A stretch of DNA of 64,000 bases from Leptospira mtsangambouensis (GTDB taxonomy: Bacteria > Spirochaetota > Leptospiria > Leptospirales > Leptospiraceae), in the NCBI RefSeq assembly GCF_004770475.1, contig NZ_RQHK01000005.1, forward strand, positions 195,141-259,140, given 5' to 3'. Below the pieces are notes generated by a model that was given only the letters and a program-made list of their open reading frames with translations, had not been told where the DNA came from and did not search any database. The stretch's first letter is position 1, and every line of letters starts with the position of its first letter. Positions 16,241 through 25,019 of this stretch are shown here, piece after piece. Made by a program: the position numbers and the translations under genes.

Positions 16241-16701
16241 GTGGAAACCCATCCTTTTTTATTTACGAAAAATTTAGTTTGGCAATTGGGACAAAGGTAA
16301 TCCCCCGCAAGTTTCCAACGAAGGAGAGATTGGCATTCTGGACAATGGATGGTTTTCTCCTCGGTTTTGGGTGTGAGTTCATTTGCTGGTGTTTCACTGA
16401 GGATCTGGGATTCTAAAAAATGGATACAATCAGATTCTGCGGAATGGAGAGAAAGTAATTGAGAGTTTTCTTCTGAAACGGCAATCGATAAGCCGAACCC
16501 CGCCACTTTGGACCCGGTTTCTTTGCACCGGCCTGCAATCTTTCTTAAAAATTCCCAACCTACTTCTGTGACTTCGTCAACTTCCGAAAAATCAAGGCAA
16601 AAAAGAGAGGGGGAAAGAGTTTCCTCCTTCAGTTTTAAATAAAGTTCTGAGCCGATTTCCGCAGAAAATGTTCCCGCTAGGCGGAAAAGAAGTGATTTCA
16701 A
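16222..16701 (-). CDS. STAS-domain protein with C-terminal zinc ribbon
   Basis: The 159-residue protein starts at TTG 16701. Residues 1-100 form a STAS-like alpha/beta domain (CLDFSEVDEVTEVGWEFLRKI is the usual central strand and helix). Residues 118-150 carry two CPxC knuckles (CPEC and CPNC) typical of a zinc ribbon. STAS domains of this type are anti-sigma antagonists or nucleotide-responsive modules. The phosphorylatable Ser is not evident at the usual place (EVTEVGWEF). It overlaps hrpB at its 3' end and diverges from the CapD-type gene. The combination of STAS and ribbon suggests a regulatory or RNA-binding role, which is inference. Confidence 0.65.
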   Translation of the reverse strand: MKSLLFRLAGTFSAEIGSELYLKLKEETLSPSLFCLDFSEVDEVTEVGWEFLRKIAGRCKETGSKVAGFGLSIAVSEENSQLLSLHSAESDCIHFLESQILSETPANELTPKTEEKTIHCPECQSLLRWKLAGDYLCPNCQTKFFVNKKGWVSTYERLV

Positions 16702-16784
16702 ACAGGTTTTTCCTCTTTTCTATTCTTCGGAAAAGATTCTGTATTTACAAGGAATTTTGTTCCAAATACCCTTATTTATCAGAT

Positions 16785-18668
16785 ATGAAATCGATCCCGA
16801 GACGATACTGGGTTTTTCCTGTAGACATACTCTTTATGTTATTGTCGTATTTTCTCGCACACCTTGTGCGTTTTGAAAACATACGATTTTTAGATAGTTA
16901 CCCTGATTTTTGGGTCTGCGCCACCATTGTTGTTGTTTCGCGGAGTATTGTGTTTCTGTTTTCGGGGATTTACCGATCGTTATGGTCTTACGCCTCGTTA
17001 CACGACCTTCTTTCCATCATCAAAGCCACTGTTCTTTCTTCTCTCGTTTCGACTCTTGCCCTTCTCTTCTACAATCGGTTCCATCAGTTGTCTCGGATGG
17101 TACCCATTCTCGATACACTCATCCTACTTGGGTTTTTATGCCTCAGGAGTTTGAGTTGGAGAATGCTTCGGGAACAAATTTTTAATTCTGACAAATCCAA
17201 ACGAGGGACACCCATTTTACTTGTTGGTGCGGGAAAACTTGGGAGTTCTTTCTTAACAGAGATTAGACGAAATGTTGATTTGGATTACCAACCCATCGGA
17301 TTTTTAGACGACAACCTTTCCAAAAAAGGTGGTTACATCCAAGGAGTTCCCATCCTCGGCGCTACTGATGAGATAGGAAAAATTTTAGTTCGTTACGGTG
17401 TAAAAAAAGTAATTATGACTGTCCCTCAACCCGACGGACGAGTTGTCAGCAAACTCATGAAAGAATGTGAAAGTGCCGGTGTGGATTTCAAAATCCTTCC
17501 GACGTTCGGAGAGTATCTTTCTGGAAAACCCAATATCACACAACTTCGCGAAGTACAAGTAGAAGACCTTTTGGGAAGGCCTACGGTTGATTTAGAAATT
17601 GAATCCATACGTTCTTATTTAGAAAAAAAAGTAATCCTCGTGACAGGAGCTGGTGGTTCTATCGGTTCAGAAATCTGTCGGCAAGTAGCACTGTTTAAAC
17701 CAAGTGTATTGGTGATTTTAGATGCCGCAGAAACTCCGTTATACGAAATCGACTATGAACTTAGAAAAAGTTTTTCAGATCTCAACATTGACATTCGACC
17801 TGTCATTGCTGATGTCAAAAATCTCTCTCGTATATCTGCCATTTTTGAAGAACATAGACCTTCGGTTGTATTCCATTCTGCTGCTTACAAACACGTTCCT
17901 ATGATGGAAATCAATCCTTCTGAAGCTGTTTTAAACAATGTCATGGGAACAAAAAACGTAGCCGATGTATGTCGCCTAATTGGTGTTGAACGTTTTGTTT
18001 TGATTTCCACTGATAAAGCAGTCAACCCTGTCAATGTGATGGGAGCATCCAAACGGGCTGCGGAAATTTATCTCCAACATATTTCACAAAATTCACGAAC
18101 AAAATTCATTACAGTTCGTTTTGGGAACGTACTCGGATCCAATGGAAGTGTCATCCCTCGTTTTCGAGAACAGATCAAACGAGGTGGCCCTGTCACTGTC
18201 ACACATCCCGATGTCATTCGTTACTTTATGACAATCCCAGAAGCCACACAACTCGTGTTACAAGCCGGAAGTATGGGTGAACATGGAGAAATATTTATTT
18301 TAGATATGGGAGAACCTGTCAAAATTCTTTCTCTTGCAGAAGAGATGATTCGTTTATCAGGATACACACCCCACAAAGACATTGCGATTGAATTTTCTGG
18401 GTTACGACCTGGAGAAAAGTTGTATGAAGAACTTCTTCTCAACCAAGAAGGGATCAAAAAAACCCACCATCCAAAAATTCGAATTGCGGCTCCTTTAGAA
18501 AATTATAATCTTCTTCTCTTTCAAAACAAATTGAACCGACTGTTCTCACTTGCCAAAGCCAACAAAAATAGAGAACTTTTTGGTGCTTTTAAAGAAATCA
18601 TTCCAGAATACAAAATCCACGATGAATACATCGAGTGGGAAACTTCACATGGTAAAAGGAATTTATGA
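16785..18668 (+). CDS. Membrane-bound nucleotide-sugar 4,6-dehydratase (CapD/WbpM/PglF family)
   Basis: From ATG 16785 the product has 627 residues. It has four N-terminal membrane helices (to about 120), a first Rossmann-like domain with LLVGAGKLGSSFLTEI (near 150), and a second SDR domain with VTGAGGSIGSEICRQ (near 290) and the STDKAVNPVNVMGASKRAAE region. In this family the catalytic Tyr is replaced by Met in the MGASK motif, as seen here. Relatives convert UDP-GlcNAc to a 4-keto-6-deoxy sugar for capsule, O-antigen or protein glycans. The gene overlaps the next start by four bases (ATGA). Confidence 0.85.
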   Translation: MKSIPRRYWVFPVDILFMLLSYFLAHLVRFENIRFLDSYPDFWVCATIVVVSRSIVFLFSGIYRSLWSYASLHDLLSIIKATVLSSLVSTLALLFYNRFHQLSRMVPILDTLILLGFLCLRSLSWRMLREQIFNSDKSKRGTPILLVGAGKLGSSFLTEIRRNVDLDYQPIGFLDDNLSKKGGYIQGVPILGATDEIGKILVRYGVKKVIMTVPQPDGRVVSKLMKECESAGVDFKILPTFGEYLSGKPNITQLREVQVEDLLGRPTVDLEIESIRSYLEKKVILVTGAGGSIGSEICRQVALFKPSVLVILDAAETPLYEIDYELRKSFSDLNIDIRPVIADVKNLSRISAIFEEHRPSVVFHSAAYKHVPMMEINPSEAVLNNVMGTKNVADVCRLIGVERFVLISTDKAVNPVNVMGASKRAAEIYLQHISQNSRTKFITVRFGNVLGSNGSVIPRFREQIKRGGPVTVTHPDVIRYFMTIPEATQLVLQAGSMGEHGEIFILDMGEPVKILSLAEEMIRLSGYTPHKDIAIEFSGLRPGEKLYEELLLNQEGIKKTHHPKIRIAAPLENYNLLLFQNKLNRLFSLAKANKNRELFGAFKEIIPEYKIHDEYIEWETSHGKRNL

Positions 18669-19123
18669 GCGAAAAACTCACCGAGGAAGAAATCACAACA
18701 TTACGTGAGTTTAAGAGAGATTTATTTAATCTCTATTGGGAAAGATTTGGAGTGTTTTATATCCATGTAATGCCTCACCCCAAACTAGAAATTGGGAAAC
18801 GTGGATTGCTCAATGCAGAAAAAGAATCCGGCATTGTACTTGTGTTTGGTGATAAAGCTGTAAAAGTTTTAGATAGTAAACCAGATTATTTATTTGCTGA
18901 ACTACAATTTGGATCTGCTTGGGAACCTACAATGATTCCCTGGGATGCAGTGTTTCGTATTTATGATAAGTTCCAAAATTCTGCAACACAACTTCGATTT
19001 TTGCAAGTGGAAACTTCTGTGACTCCAGAAGAAAATGTATCAAAACCAAAAGTAACCAAACCTGAAGTGAGTGGGGATGGAAATGTGATCCGAGTTGATT
19101 TTGGAGGAAAAAGGAACGAATGA
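18665..19123 (+). CDS. SspB-like protein (ClpXP adaptor family)
   Basis: The 152-residue protein starts with a good ribosome site (AAGGAATTT before ATG). The central part (GIVLVFGDKAVKVLD, then FAELQFGSAWEPTMIPWDAVFRIYD) follows the E. coli SspB pattern of an SmB-like fold. That pattern includes the 'IP..AV..IY' end of the peptide-binding domain. After a flexible Pro/Lys/Glu-rich linker comes NVIRVDF, comparable with the C-terminal ClpX-binding ALRVVK of SspB. SspB brings ssrA-tagged proteins to ClpXP. I recognise this from memory of the family and rate the functional assignment moderate. It is coupled by ATGA overlaps to the genes on both sides, neither of which has an obvious link to proteolysis. 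Confidence 0.6.
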   Translation: MSEKLTEEEITTLREFKRDLFNLYWERFGVFYIHVMPHPKLEIGKRGLLNAEKESGIVLVFGDKAVKVLDSKPDYLFAELQFGSAWEPTMIPWDAVFRIYDKFQNSATQLRFLQVETSVTPEENVSKPKVTKPEVSGDGNVIRVDFGGKRNE

Positions 19124-20727
19124 ATTTTTTTACCATCACCAGAGGTGATCTCGACGGTTTTTTTGGTCTCATGGTAGACAACCTCATCCAACTTTTAGTT
19201 CTTTCTGCTCTCTGTTTGGGAGTTTGCGGTTTCCCACTTGGTTTTATCACTGCCGTTGTTTTGCCAGGAGCCGCTGTCTCTTTGTTAGTTGGGAATATCT
19301 TCTATGCATGGCAAGCCTGGAAATTAGGGCAAAAAACCAATCGTACAGACGTTACAGCAATCCCTTACGGGATAAATACGGTTTCTCTTTTTGCATTTGT
19401 ATTTTTTGTGATGTTTCCTACTTACCAAGCCACAGGAAATTATGTTGCTGCTTGGAAAGCTGGTCTTCTTGTATCTTTTATTTCCGGTTGTATTGAAGTC
19501 ATTGGATCTTTTGTGGCTGCAAAAATTCGATTGTACACTCCCAGAGCCGCTTTACTTTCTGCTTTGGCTGGGATTGCCATCACTTTTATCTCAATGGATT
19601 TTTTACTTAGGACATTTGAAAGACCGATTATCGCCTTTATCCCATTAGGTGTTATTTTATTACAATACTTTGGGAAAGTTCGTTTTCCCTTTGGAATTCC
19701 TGGTGGGCTTACCTCCGTTGTCCTTGGAATTTTATTGTCCTATCTTTCGAGTTTTTGGGGTGATCCCATTTATCAACCTGGGGCCATTGAAAATGGATTA
19801 CAAACCATAGGGTTTTATTTTCCCCAACTTTCCATTAGCCCTCTCTTCGAAACCTTAACCTACGCTAATATAAAAGCCTATTTTTCTGTAATCCTTCCTA
19901 TGGGAATTTTTAATGTCATTGGTTCATTACAAAACATTGAATCAGCAGAAGCATCTGGTGATAGTTTTGATACAAAAACTTCCTTACTTGTGAATGGCCT
20001 TGGAACCCTTGCTGGAACCGCTTTCGGTTCTCCTTTTCCAACAACCATTTACATTGGCCACCCAGGATGGAAGGCACTTGGCGCAAAACATAGTTACTCT
20101 GTACTTTCGGGAATATTTATGACAGTAGTGAGTTTGTTTGGACTTATGGGTCTTATCCAAGCTCTCATTCCAGTAGAAGCGGGAATGGCAATTGTACTTT
20201 GGATTGGGATTGTCATCACAAGCCAAGCCTTCCAAGCAATCCCCCGTCACCATTCCCCTGCCGTTGTAGTTGGTCTTTTGCCTGCTTTTGCTGGTTGGGC
20301 AGTCCTTATCATCCAAAATGTTTTTATCTTTTTGGATGGGAAACTTCAAACCACCTTACAGGAATTAGGTGTCAAACAAACCATTCATTTTTCCTTATCA
20401 GATATCCCTCCCCATTTAACATTTCTCCCTTATGCTTTGAGCGGAGTTCTTTCTCTTTCCCAAGGATTTCTCATCACTTCGATGGTTTGGTCCGCTATGG
20501 TGGTGTTTATCTTAGAAAGAGAATGGAAAAAAGCAGCTCTTTGGGCTGGTGTTGCAGCGATCCTTTCTGCCATTGGTTGGATACATTCTTACGAACTCCA
20601 AGGGAATGCCATTTTAAATCGTTTCACTGAATTTGCCAGTTGGGATTTCCCAATTGCTTATTTATCTCTTGCGACCTTATTTTTACTGGTTCAGTTCCTA
20701 GGTCCCAAGGAAAAACAGGCAAAATGA
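19120..20727 (+). CDS. NCS2-like (nucleobase/AzgA-type) permease
   Basis: This 535-residue integral membrane protein has about 12-14 helices. It carries AzgA/NCS2-like motifs such as VTAIPYGINTVSL, NIESAEASGDSF and GTAFGSPFPTTIYIGHPGWKALGA. AzgA-type members carry purines, but substrate specificity cannot be read from the sequence, and many members of this divergent branch are uncharacterised. Translation is coupled to the SspB-like gene by a four-base overlap, with an AAGGA ribosome site inside that gene's end. apt lies 1.1 kb downstream, which fits a purine salvage role weakly. Confidence 0.7.
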   Translation: MNFFTITRGDLDGFFGLMVDNLIQLLVLSALCLGVCGFPLGFITAVVLPGAAVSLLVGNIFYAWQAWKLGQKTNRTDVTAIPYGINTVSLFAFVFFVMFPTYQATGNYVAAWKAGLLVSFISGCIEVIGSFVAAKIRLYTPRAALLSALAGIAITFISMDFLLRTFERPIIAFIPLGVILLQYFGKVRFPFGIPGGLTSVVLGILLSYLSSFWGDPIYQPGAIENGLQTIGFYFPQLSISPLFETLTYANIKAYFSVILPMGIFNVIGSLQNIESAEASGDSFDTKTSLLVNGLGTLAGTAFGSPFPTTIYIGHPGWKALGAKHSYSVLSGIFMTVVSLFGLMGLIQALIPVEAGMAIVLWIGIVITSQAFQAIPRHHSPAVVVGLLPAFAGWAVLIIQNVFIFLDGKLQTTLQELGVKQTIHFSLSDIPPHLTFLPYALSGVLSLSQGFLITSMVWSAMVVFILEREWKKAALWAGVAAILSAIGWIHSYELQGNAILNRFTEFASWDFPIAYLSLATLFLLVQFLGPKEKQAK

Positions 20728-20785
20728 AACCATTAATTTGCTTGTAATCTCAAGCCAAGACTAGTACAGTTTCAGTCTAATGAAT

Positions 20786-20802
20786 AGGTTCCATGGGAAC
20801 CT
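20786..20802. promoter_or_regulatory. 17-bp palindrome in the htpX leader
   Basis: AGGTTCC-ATG-GGAACCT is a perfect 7-bp stem with a 3-base loop. It sits two bases before the AAGGAG ribosome site of htpX. It could be an operator or a leader hairpin. It is not the CIRCE sequence. Confidence 0.4.
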
Positions 20803-20820
20803 TAAGGAGAACAATTTCCT

Positions 20821-21711
20821 ATGACTTGGATCAAACGAATCGGTTTTTTCCTGTTAACCAATATTTTGATTATGACTACGATCTCTATTGTAACCACATT
20901 ACTTGGTTCAATGGGATTTAGTATCCGTGCTTATGGTTTAGATCTTACGCAACTCATTGTATTCTGTTTGATGTGGGGTATGGCGGGATCTTTTATTTCG
21001 CTTTTACTTTCTAAAATGATGGCGAAGTGGACGATGGGAGTCAAAATCATCGATCCTAAAAAAGCTTCTGCACCAGAAATGGATGTGTATCGCCGAGTGC
21101 AATCACTTGCACAACGGGCTCACCTTCCCATGCCAGAAGTTGGTATTTACGAATCTCCTGAAGTGAATGCGTTTGCAACAGGACCAAGTAAATCCAGTGC
21201 CCTTGTTGCCGTATCAACAGGCCTTCTCAACCGAATGAATGCCCAAGAATTAGATGGAGTGCTTGCTCACGAACTAACACACGTTTCCAACGGTGACATG
21301 GTGACACTCACTCTCATCCAAGGTGTTGTGAACTCATTTGCGATGTTTATCTCACGTATCATTGCTTATTTGGCAGCCAATGCAGTGAAAGAAGAAATGG
21401 CACATATCGTACGAATTGTTGTGACCATCGTCCTCGACATTGCATTTTCCATTCTTGGATCTATGGCAGTGGCTTATTTCTCACGCCAACGTGAGTTCAG
21501 AGCGGATGCTGGTGGTGCCAAACTGGCGGGAAGAGAGTCTATGATTTCTGCTTTAGAATCATTACGACAAATGGTAGAAATGCCAGAAGATCCAAGAGGA
21601 GAAGCAATTGCTTCCTTTAAGATCTCTTCCAACAAAGGCGGATTTCTTTCCCTATTTGCAACCCACCCTGCATTAGAAGAAAGAATTTTAGCGCTCAAAC
21701 AAATGAGATAG
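20821..21711 (+). CDS. htpX: Membrane zinc metalloprotease HtpX
   Basis: The 296-residue protein has two N-terminal membrane helices and the zinc motif HELTH (near residue 155, in [14 protein letters not shown]). Two more hydrophobic helices and the third zinc ligand in [14 protein letters not shown] follow. The [15 protein letters not shown] end ([15 protein letters not shown]) is typical of HtpX. It degrades misfolded inner-membrane proteins and is a usual part of the envelope stress response. AAGGAG lies 11 bases before the ATG, and a strong terminator follows the gene. Confidence 0.95.
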   Translation: MTWIKRIGFFLLTNILIMTTISIVTTLLGSMGFSIRAYGLDLTQLIVFCLMWGMAGSFISLLLSKMMAKWTMGVKIIDPKKASAPEMDVYRRVQSLAQRAHLPMPEVGIYESPEVNAFATGPSKSSALVAVSTGLLNRMNAQELDGVLAHELTHVSNGDMVTLTLIQGVVNSFAMFISRIIAYLAANAVKEEMAHIVRIVVTIVLDIAFSILGSMAVAYFSRQREFRADAGGAKLAGRESMISALESLRQMVEMPEDPRGEAIASFKISSNKGGFLSLFATHPALEERILALKQMR

Positions 21712-21743
21712 AAGTTTTAAAAGAGAGTTTCAGGATTCTTTGC

Positions 21744-21777
21744 AAAAAAGGTCGGCAAAAAATGCCGGCCTTTTTTT
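21744..21777 (+). terminator. Strong intrinsic terminator after htpX
   Basis: GGTCGGCA (21750-21757) pairs with TGCCGGCC (21763-21770), with one T-G wobble. The loop is AAAAA, an A-run precedes the stem, and seven T follow. It separates htpX from apt. Confidence 0.9.
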
Positions 21778-21814
21778 ATTGCAAAGCCCTAGTCATCTTT
21801 GGTTTCATCCTATT

Positions 21815-22348
21815 ATGTCCATTGTTAAATCAAAGATTCGTACCATTCCCGACTACCCAAAACCAGGAATTCTATTTCGCGATATTACTTCCCTTCTCAT
21901 CGATCCAGAAGGTTTCCAACTCACCATTGGGATGTTTGTAGAACGATACCAAAATGCTAAATTGAATAAAATTGCTGCCATTGATGCGAGGGGATTTATC
22001 CCTGGAGCGGCATTGGCTTTCCAACTAGGCGTTGGATTTGTACCCATCCGAAAAAAAGGGAAATTGCCTGGCACCACCATTTCCGAGTCTTATGCATTGG
22101 AATATGGAGTGGACCATGTGGAAATTCATACAGACGCCATTAGCCCTGGGGAAAGAGTTTTGATTATGGACGATTTGATTGCCACTGGCGGAACTCTTGA
22201 AGCTTCTATCAAACTCATCCAAAACTTAAAAGGAATCGTTCATGAATGTTCAACAATCATCAACTTACCTGACTTAGGTGGAGCAAAACGAATTAAAGAT
22301 ACATACGGAATTGATGTATTTTCTATTTGTGAATTTGAAGGACACTGA
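21815..22348 (+). CDS. apt: Adenine phosphoribosyltransferase
   Basis: From ATG 21815 the product has 177 residues, typical of the family. It has the conserved N-terminus [15 protein letters not shown] and the PRPP-binding motif [16 protein letters not shown] (near 120), with flexible-loop residues RKKGKLPG. It makes AMP from adenine and PRPP in the cytoplasm, for purine salvage. The longer frame back to 21740 would run through the htpX terminator and is not credible. Confidence 0.95.
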   Translation: MSIVKSKIRTIPDYPKPGILFRDITSLLIDPEGFQLTIGMFVERYQNAKLNKIAAIDARGFIPGAALAFQLGVGFVPIRKKGKLPGTTISESYALEYGVDHVEIHTDAISPGERVLIMDDLIATGGTLEASIKLIQNLKGIVHECSTIINLPDLGGAKRIKDTYGIDVFSICEFEGH

Positions 22349-22398
22349 TTCCGCAAAGTAAAACTAGTAGGTATCTACTAAAAAACAAAGAGTTTTGA

Positions 22399-23529
22399 TT
22401 AGGTTGCGGATTTCCAATCAGAATTCTTTGTTTTATCCACTCTTATACTCACTTCATTCCCGAGAAAATTCCAGCGAACCACAAAAAGTTTTTTTAGGAT
22501 ATGAATTCCTCTCCCCCCAGTCACTAGTTTTCGGTCCGACTCGATGGGACTTGGAATTTGACGCGGGTTGAATCCTTTCCCACTATCAATCACATATACA
22601 TCGATGAACTTACGTGATTCGAATACATGTACAGTGATGATATCATCTTCCCTTTTGCCACCATGTTCCAAGGCATTGTCCAATGTTTCATCCACAAGAA
22701 TCTGAAACCAAAAACTATCCATAATATGACGCCAATTTCTTTTGTCATATAAACTCCAAAGTTTTTCTTTGATGAGCCGGGAGTTGGACCTTGTGGCTGG
22801 GATTTGTTCTTCAAAGATTTTAGTAGACCTTTCAAAAATAAAAGAAAACGGATGCGTTAGATAATCCTCTGTAAAAGAATAATGGAATAAAAAAACGGTA
22901 AAACAAAAGAGAAACAATAGATTCATAAATAAAAATGAATGCAAAAAATATTTGGTTGTTAGTGGGATCCAATTTGGGAAAAAACAAAGAATCAAAAAAA
23001 AGACACAGGCAAAGAATGTGGCAAAATAAATATATTCCATAAACTTCTGAATTGCTGGGAAATTAAATCGTAGTTTGGCAATGATCAAATAAGAAAAAGC
23101 AACAAAAGCTAACACATAATAAGTGCTATAATAATATTTTAAAAGGATAAGGCTTGCGTTCGGATATACTTCATTGAGAAGACCCAGATCCACAAACAAA
23201 AGCATAATTCCCATTCCCAAGACAAAAGAACAAATGACAACCAAACGAGAAAAGTTGCGGAAGAATGTAGGAAATTGTAATCCAAAAAATAGAAGGATAA
23301 ACGATTCAAAAACTAAATAGGTGGAGATGATATGGGGTTGGTTTAAGATTTGATTTTCTAAGAACAAAGTATCACAAAGGATTGTCAAATCTCCGATACA
23401 GAAAAAAGCCGCAAGAATTGAAAAACTTGTTTTCATTCTTGTCCGCGGATTCTTTCTAAATGAAACAATGCCCGCAATCAGCGAAAAAAAGGCGGTCGCT
23501 CCGAATATGGTGGATTCAAACAAACTCAT
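22399..23529 (-). CDS. Seven-helix membrane protein with cytoplasmic HATPase domain (serine-kinase/anti-sigma type)
   Basis: From ATG 23529 the product has 376 residues. About seven membrane helices fill residues 1-240. The C-terminal 130 residues are a GHKL ATPase domain with N-box ILVDETLDNALEHGG, G1 box VIDSGKGFNP and G2 box TGGRGIHILKKL. No dimerisation/phospho-acceptor histidine segment is visible between helices and ATPase. It therefore resembles RsbW-like kinases (HATPase_c_2) tethered to a membrane sensor rather than a standard histidine kinase. Its ATG shares the tetramer CATG with the divergent htrA start. Partner proteins are unknown. Confidence 0.7.
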   Translation of the reverse strand: MSLFESTIFGATAFFSLIAGIVSFRKNPRTRMKTSFSILAAFFCIGDLTILCDTLFLENQILNQPHIISTYLVFESFILLFFGLQFPTFFRNFSRLVVICSFVLGMGIMLLFVDLGLLNEVYPNASLILLKYYYSTYYVLAFVAFSYLIIAKLRFNFPAIQKFMEYIYFATFFACVFFLILCFFPNWIPLTTKYFLHSFLFMNLLFLFCFTVFLFHYSFTEDYLTHPFSFIFERSTKIFEEQIPATRSNSRLIKEKLWSLYDKRNWRHIMDSFWFQILVDETLDNALEHGGKREDDIITVHVFESRKFIDVYVIDSGKGFNPRQIPSPIESDRKLVTGGRGIHILKKLFVVRWNFLGNEVSIRVDKTKNSDWKSAT

Positions 23530-25015
23530 GCAAAAACAGAAAAAAATTCTCCTCTCCCCGTCCCTCTTTGCGAGTACTATTTTATTTTTTATTAGTTTAT
23601 TCCTTAACCCTTTGTCTGCAGAAGAACCCAGACAATCCATTGACGAAATTAAGAAATCTGTAGTCCAAATCCGAGTTTTTTCTCAAGCGAAGGACGCCTT
23701 TTCCCCTTGGATGTCATCTGGAATTTCTGCTTCAACAGGATCGGGTTTTTTAATTTCAAAGAACCGTATCCTTACCAACGCCCATGTTGTTTCTAATGCC
23801 AAATTTATGGAAACCCAACGAAATAACCAAACGGAATGGTATGAATTAAAAGTTTTGTTTATCGCCCATGACTGTGATTTGGCTTTGCTGGAAGTTTCTG
23901 ATCCAAAATTCTATGAAGATAGCAATTATTTAGAATTGGGAAGTTTACCTGAACTTGCAAGTCCAGTTGATATCATTGGATATCCAATTGGAGGAAGTAA
24001 AATTTCTGTTAGTCGAGGAATTGTATCGCGAATTGAACAGTCAACATATGCACATTCACAAATTGATAGCCATTTAGTTGTCCAAGTGGACGCAGCAATC
24101 AATCCAGGAAACTCAGGTGGACCTGCCCTCCAAGATGGAAAAGTGGTTGGTGTTGCCTTCCAAGCATCCACAAAAGGAGAAAATATAGGTTATATCATTC
24201 CCACAGCGGTGATCCAACATTTTTTGAAAGACATTGAAGACGGTATTTACCATGGGTATGTTGAGTTAGGGATCCAAACACAACCCTCTTATTCCGAGTC
24301 ACACAGAAAATACTATGGAATTCCCAATGGAGAAGAAGGAGTTTTTATCACAAAGGTTTTAAAGGCTGGTTCTGCTGATGGTTATTTAAAACCAGGCGAT
24401 TACTTAACTGCTATTGATGGGCGTAAAATCGGTAGAAATGGAAACTTATTAGAAACAAACTCCATTGATTTTCTGGAAGTTGTAGATAACAAGTTTGCAG
24501 GGGATGAGATCCGATTCGATCTCATTAGAGACAAAAAAAAGATTAATGTAAAATTCCCTGCAAAAAAAATGATTCAAATGGAAAACCAAAGAGCTAGGTA
24601 TGGAGTCAACTACGACTATCTAATGTTTGGTGGACATATTTTTCAGACGGTGAATAGAGATTTACTTGAAGCTTGGAGTAAAAACGGACAAACACAAGGA
24701 GGAAGTCTTCTAGTTTATCGGTTTTATGACGCAACTACTTTGTCTGATGGAGAATCGGAAGATGTTGTCTTGTATCGAAAATTACCTCACCCAATCAATT
24801 CGAATTCGGATTTTTATTTGAATATGGTTGTGGAATTTGTCAATGGAACAAAGGTAAAAAACCTAACCCATCTAAAAGAATTATTTCAAAGTGCAACAGA
24901 CAAAACCATCCGGATTCAATTTTACGGAATTCAGCTGCCAATGATTTTGGATCGTGAAGAATCAGAAAAAGCAGATCTGGAAATAAAAAAATCATACCAC
25001 CTAACAGGAAATTAA
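23528..25015 (+). CDS. Periplasmic HtrA/DegP-type serine protease
   Basis: From ATG 23528 the product has 495 residues and a clean signal peptide ending NPLSA before EEP. The trypsin-like domain carries the full triad: His86 (ILTNAHVV), Asp117 (DCDLALLEV) and Ser196 (NPGNSGGPAL). A PDZ domain follows at about 265-345 (GVFITKVLKAGSADGYLKPGDYLTAIDG), and a less clear second PDZ-like region lies at the end (VVEFVNGTKVKNLTHLKELF). It should degrade or refold damaged envelope proteins. Four bases separate it from an inactive paralogue. Upstream in-frame ATGs (23468, 23507) lie inside the divergent gene and would bury the signal peptide. Confidence 0.9.
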   Translation: MQKQKKILLSPSLFASTILFFISLFLNPLSAEEPRQSIDEIKKSVVQIRVFSQAKDAFSPWMSSGISASTGSGFLISKNRILTNAHVVSNAKFMETQRNNQTEWYELKVLFIAHDCDLALLEVSDPKFYEDSNYLELGSLPELASPVDIIGYPIGGSKISVSRGIVSRIEQSTYAHSQIDSHLVVQVDAAINPGNSGGPALQDGKVVGVAFQASTKGENIGYIIPTAVIQHFLKDIEDGIYHGYVELGIQTQPSYSESHRKYYGIPNGEEGVFITKVLKAGSADGYLKPGDYLTAIDGRKIGRNGNLLETNSIDFLEVVDNKFAGDEIRFDLIRDKKKINVKFPAKKMIQMENQRARYGVNYDYLMFGGHIFQTVNRDLLEAWSKNGQTQGGSLLVYRFYDATTLSDGESEDVVLYRKLPHPINSNSDFYLNMVVEFVNGTKVKNLTHLKELFQSATDKTIRIQFYGIQLPMILDREESEKADLEIKKSYHLTGN

Positions 25016-25019
25016 AATA

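Noticed and set aside
22365..22378. AGTAG-GTAT-CTACT hairpin between apt and the HATPase gene as a terminator
   Set aside because: The stem has only five A/T-rich pairs, and the following bases are not a clear T-run on either strand.
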